Origin: JAVBKB01 sp031554275
Lineage (GTDB): Bacteria > Bacillota > Bacilli > JARBTR01
NCBI GenBank assembly: GCA_031554275.1
Contig: JAVBKB010000028.1
Span: forward strand, 1-8,865
Reading direction: 5' to 3'
DNA length: 8,865 bases
A program made the translations under genes and the position numbers. The notes beneath the pieces were generated by a model that saw only the letters and a program-made list of their open reading frames with translations, did not search any database and was not told where the DNA came from. Shown here one piece after another: positions 6,813 through 8,865 of the stretch. The stretch's first letter is position 1. Each line of letters begins with the position of its first letter.

Positions 6813-7268
6813 ATGGCAAAAGGATTACCTTATTTGAGATTTGAAAATGCGAAAGAAGCGATCCAATATTATGTAGAGGTGTTTGGTGCAAGATTAGTCG
6901 ATCATATGCCAGTGCCAAAGGATATAGCAGAAGGCTATGGCATCAAAATGGATGATTTAGAAAATACGACAATTCACGCTACTATTTCATTGCTTGAGGA
7001 TTCTGTAACTATATTGTGCTCAGACCGTGTTGGAGCTGCAGGAGAATTCACAGGGGTTCACTCGATTCTAATTGACTTCAACTCAGAAGATGAGAAGGAT
7101 ATGCGAAATCTGCATAATATATATCGTAAAATTGTAACAAGTAATACGTGCAAAATTATTGCTCCCTTAGAAACGCAGTTTTGGGGTGGGGAGTTCGGGG
7201 AGTTTATCGATCAATTTGGAGTATCATGGATGTTTAATGCACAACCTTATTCACAATTAGCTCGATAA
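6813..7268 (+). CDS. PhnB/YjdN-like VOC (glyoxalase-fold) protein
   Basis: The product is 151 residues, the usual size of PhnB-like members of the vicinal oxygen chelate superfamily. The typical start P-Y-L-R-F-E-N-A-K-E-A (6-16) is followed by Y-Y-V-E-V-F-G (19-25), and the C-terminal signature is PLETQFWG (118-125) with FGVSWMFN (135-142). Pfam often labels such proteins '3-demethylubiquinone-9 3-methyltransferase', which is a misnomer: no SAM-binding motif is present. Members form beta-alpha-beta-beta-beta dimers, and some bind metals or small ligands; the substrate here is unknown. The ATG is preceded by GAGG (6798-6801) at an 11-base distance, somewhat long. A bidirectional terminator follows, so it is a single-gene unit. 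Confidence 0.86.
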   Translation: MAKGLPYLRFENAKEAIQYYVEVFGARLVDHMPVPKDIAEGYGIKMDDLENTTIHATISLLEDSVTILCSDRVGAAGEFTGVHSILIDFNSEDEKDMRNLHNIYRKIVTSNTCKIIAPLETQFWGGEFGEFIDQFGVSWMFNAQPYSQLAR

Positions 7269-7335
7269 TGAGATTGTTGCGTTAAGAAGATAGTTGATTT
7301 TGAAAATATGAGATTGCTTTTTAGAAGTACTATTG

Positions 7336-7372
7336 AAAAAGACCACTTCGCCAAATGAAGAGGTGGTCTTTT
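7336..7372. terminator. Bidirectional terminator between convergent VOC and pseudouridine synthase genes
   Basis: AAAAGACCAC (7337-7346) pairs with GTGGTCTTTT (7363-7372), a perfect 10-bp stem with a 16-base loop that can pair further (TTC with GAA). The plus strand ends in four T. The minus strand gives five T (7340 down to 7336), so it can stop transcription both ways. The pseudouridine synthase stop codon is about 47 bases away. Confidence 0.82.
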
Positions 7373-7419
7373 GCGTGTTCAGGTGAATTCAGCTCATAAC
7401 TTGCGATTTGACTGTCAAA

Positions 7420-8325
7420 TCAGTTTCCGATTAATGATAAAAACTCTTTCGGGATCTCGTTTTCAAAGCGCATTGTCTCTTTGGTAACTGGATGGACAAA
7501 CTCCAGTAAGAATGCGTGGAGACACAGTCGTTTGTATGATTCGGTTGATCCATACTTTTTGTCTCCGACAATTGGATGTCCTAAGTCATTCATATGGACA
7601 CGGATTTGATTCTTGCGACCAGTTTCAAGACGGATGTCTAGTAGTGAATAGCGCTTTGTTCTGCGGATAACCTTATAATTAGTTATGGCTTCGAGTCCAT
7701 CGCCAGGATTTTTACTTGAGTACATCATATGTGTTTTCGTTTCACGTAGCCACGACTTGATCGTGCCGCCCTCTGTATCTATCTGACCCTCAACAATTGC
7801 CATATAACCACGATTTATTACTGCATCAGACCAGTTTTCCTGCATTTCCAGCTTCACTGTTTCATTTTTGGCAAAGACCAGCAAACCAGATGTGTCTCGA
7901 TCCAGCCTGTGGACTATGAAAATCCGATTATGTGGATTCGAGTTTCGGACATACTCTGTAAGCTGGTGATAGGCAGTGTTCAGCTTTTCCTGTTCAATGG
8001 CTACCGTTAGAAGTCCAGCCGGTTTGTTGATGATAATGATGTCCTTGTCCTCGAAAACAATTTCCAGATCAAGTGTAACCTCGTTATTGCGATTCTTATT
8101 CCGCTGAATGCTTACTTTTTGACCAGCATTAAGACTACAATCATGCTTTGAAACCGCCACTCCATCCACAAACACTTGATGATTACGTAATAGTGATTTC
8201 ACATTGTTCCGTGACATTTTCGAAACGTTTGCTAATAAAAAAGTAAGCAATGTGCTATTCTCGGTCACCAAATATTCCGGATCGGACTTTGGTGGTCTAC
8301 TTTTTCCCGAATCCCTTGTTTTCAT
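7420..8325 (-). CDS. RluA-family 23S rRNA/tRNA-type pseudouridine synthase
   Basis: The product is 301 residues and should isomerise a specific uridine in structured RNA to pseudouridine in the cytosol. An N-terminal S4-type RNA-binding domain (about residues 23-75; SRNNVKSLLRNHQVFVDG) precedes the catalytic domain. This starts with IVFEDKDIIIINKPAG and carries the family signature HRLDRDTSG (139-147), whose Asp142 is the expected catalytic nucleophile. RLETGRKNQIRVH and G-H-P-I-V-G-D-K-K-Y-G are the later conserved blocks. Everything needed for activity appears intact. The S4 plus RluA layout is that of RluC/RluD and of Bacillus YlyB, YhcT and YjbO; the target site cannot be assigned. The start could be ATG 8325 (10 bases after AGGA) or the adjoining GTG 8328 (7 bases); they differ by one residue. 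A perfect TATAAT lies about 40 bases upstream. Confidence 0.92.
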   Translation of the reverse strand: MKTRDSGKSRPPKSDPEYLVTENSTLLTFLLANVSKMSRNNVKSLLRNHQVFVDGVAVSKHDCSLNAGQKVSIQRNKNRNNEVTLDLEIVFEDKDIIIINKPAGLLTVAIEQEKLNTAYHQLTEYVRNSNPHNRIFIVHRLDRDTSGLLVFAKNETVKLEMQENWSDAVINRGYMAIVEGQIDTEGGTIKSWLRETKTHMMYSSKNPGDGLEAITNYKVIRRTKRYSLLDIRLETGRKNQIRVHMNDLGHPIVGDKKYGSTESYKRLCLHAFLLEFVHPVTKETMRFENEIPKEFLSLIGN

Positions 8326-8363
8326 CACTCACCATTCCTCAGTCCAAAATTTTGCTCAGAAAT

Positions 8364-8392
8364 ATTATACCGCTAAAAGGCAAAAACATCAG
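8364..8392 (-). promoter_or_regulatory. Promoter of the pseudouridine synthase gene
   Basis: On the minus strand a perfect TATAAT (8369 down to 8364) is preceded, 17 bases upstream, by CTGATG (8392 down to 8387), a poor -35 with three of six matches. The position, about 40 bases before the start codon, supports it. Confidence 0.5.
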
Positions 8393-8560
8393 TAGGAAAT
8401 GGTGTGTGGGTTGCAAATAGGGCAAGATAGGGATATAGCCCAAAACTAAAATGGCTTTGGCATTTTGGTGCACTAGGAAGCGGAGTATCTAGATGTACTT
8501 TATGAGGAGTAAACTTCAAGCAGAAAAATTTTGGTTTAACTGATTTTAATCAATATAAAG

Positions 8561-8865
8561 TTAGATTGGGATGTTTAGCAGTCTGAGCATTTCCTTTTGA
8601 GTTTCATATTCACGATCTGCAATGAACTGAACAAAACCTTTGTCATCCATGTGTGCCGCTTCCAAGAGTTGAATATAATCGCCTCTAAGGATAGGCGGAA
8701 TAATCGCAGGTAAAAACCCTTTTTGAATTAGTGCGGTATTCATCAAGAGTCTAGCAATTCTACCATTACCATCAACAAAAGGATGAATAAACACAAACTT
8801 TTCATGCAACAGGGCAACAAACTCTACGGGGTGAAAGTTTTCCCTCTTATCTGCGATCCACTTGC
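8561..8865 (-). CDS. Fic-domain protein, C-terminal part (5' end outside window)
   Basis: The frame is open to the right edge: codons from 8863 read K-W-I-A-D-K-R-E-N-F-H-P-V-E-F-V-A-L-L-H-E-K and continue into the visible core, so the TTG at 8809 is internal. About 101 residues remain. HPFVDGNGR is the complete Fic motif (HPFx[D/E]GN[G/K]R), with the His that activates the target hydroxyl and the Asp and Gly/Arg residues that bind metal and phosphates. Fic enzymes usually transfer AMP from ATP to protein side chains. After the motif come a hydrophobic helix (LLMNTALIQKG), LPAIIPPILRGDYIQLLEAAH and a helical end. An inhibitory helix at the C-terminus (class III) is not evident, so any intramolecular inhibitor or antitoxin would lie upstream, outside the window. 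Alone it could be a toxin, a host-effector-like enzyme or a housekeeping Fic protein. Confidence 0.88.
   Translation of the reverse strand, partial: KWIADKRENFHPVEFVALLHEKFVFIHPFVDGNGRIARLLMNTALIQKGFLPAIIPPILRGDYIQLLEAAHMDDKGFVQFIADREYETQKEMLRLLNIPI

Noticed and set aside
6682..6918. Minus-strand 78-codon ORF
   Set aside because: It overlaps the start and promoter of the VOC-family gene, whose family motifs are clear, and its translation shows no recognisable domain.
8204..8395. Plus-strand 63-codon ORF
   Set aside because: It is antisense to the N-terminal S4 region and promoter of the pseudouridine synthase gene; a shadow frame.
2109..8560. Mobile element, phage or defence island
   Set aside because: No transposase, integrase, terminal inverted repeats with target duplications, CRISPR repeats or recognised defence genes are visible; a lone Fic domain at the edge is not enough.

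Overview
The window is AT-rich, with short intergenic gaps, GGAG-type ribosome binding sites and strong hairpin-plus-T terminators. Its gene families (an InlB B-repeat surface protein with a sortase-type C-terminus, a 778-residue HelD, a FrnE-like DsbA protein) point to a low-GC Gram-positive bacterium of the Bacillota, most likely Bacilli-like. The genus cannot be named from this sequence alone.

Layout. Positions 1-2108 (+) hold the 3' part of a large surface-protein gene: six tandem ~80-residue InlB/Listeria-Bacteroides repeats, a DUF11-like beta domain, and a hydrophobic segment with a basic tail preceded by an LPXTG-like but non-canonical IPSTS motif. A clear terminator follows. Positions 2384-4720 (+) encode HelD, the UvrD-like ATPase that strips and recycles stalled RNA polymerase. 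Positions 4907-5575 (+) encode a cytosolic FrnE-like DsbA-family thiol oxidoreductase with CPFC and an extra C-terminal CX4C pair. A hairpin terminator separates it from a convergent class I SAM methyltransferase (5794-6519, -). A 293-bp divergent promoter region lies between the methyltransferase and a PhnB-type VOC/glyoxalase-fold protein (6813-7268, +). A bidirectional terminator divides the latter from a convergent RluA-family pseudouridine synthase (7420-8325, -). The window ends inside a Fic-domain gene (8561-8865, -), of which only the C-terminal part with HPFVDGNGR is visible.

The genes look like independent single-gene transcription units rather than one pathway: strands alternate, most genes have their own terminator or promoter, and functions are unrelated (cell surface, transcription recycling, thiol redox, methylation, RNA modification, AMPylation-type Fic). 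Only helD and the FrnE-like gene might share a transcript, because no good terminator lies between them. There is no tRNA, rRNA, CRISPR array, insertion sequence or phage gene.

I see no clearly new multi-gene system. The observations most worth a second look are the variant sorting motif, the homogenised 240-bp repeat array, the second cysteine pair of the FrnE-like protein, helically phased AT palindromes upstream of that gene, and a possible 48-residue membrane peptide in the divergent promoter region.
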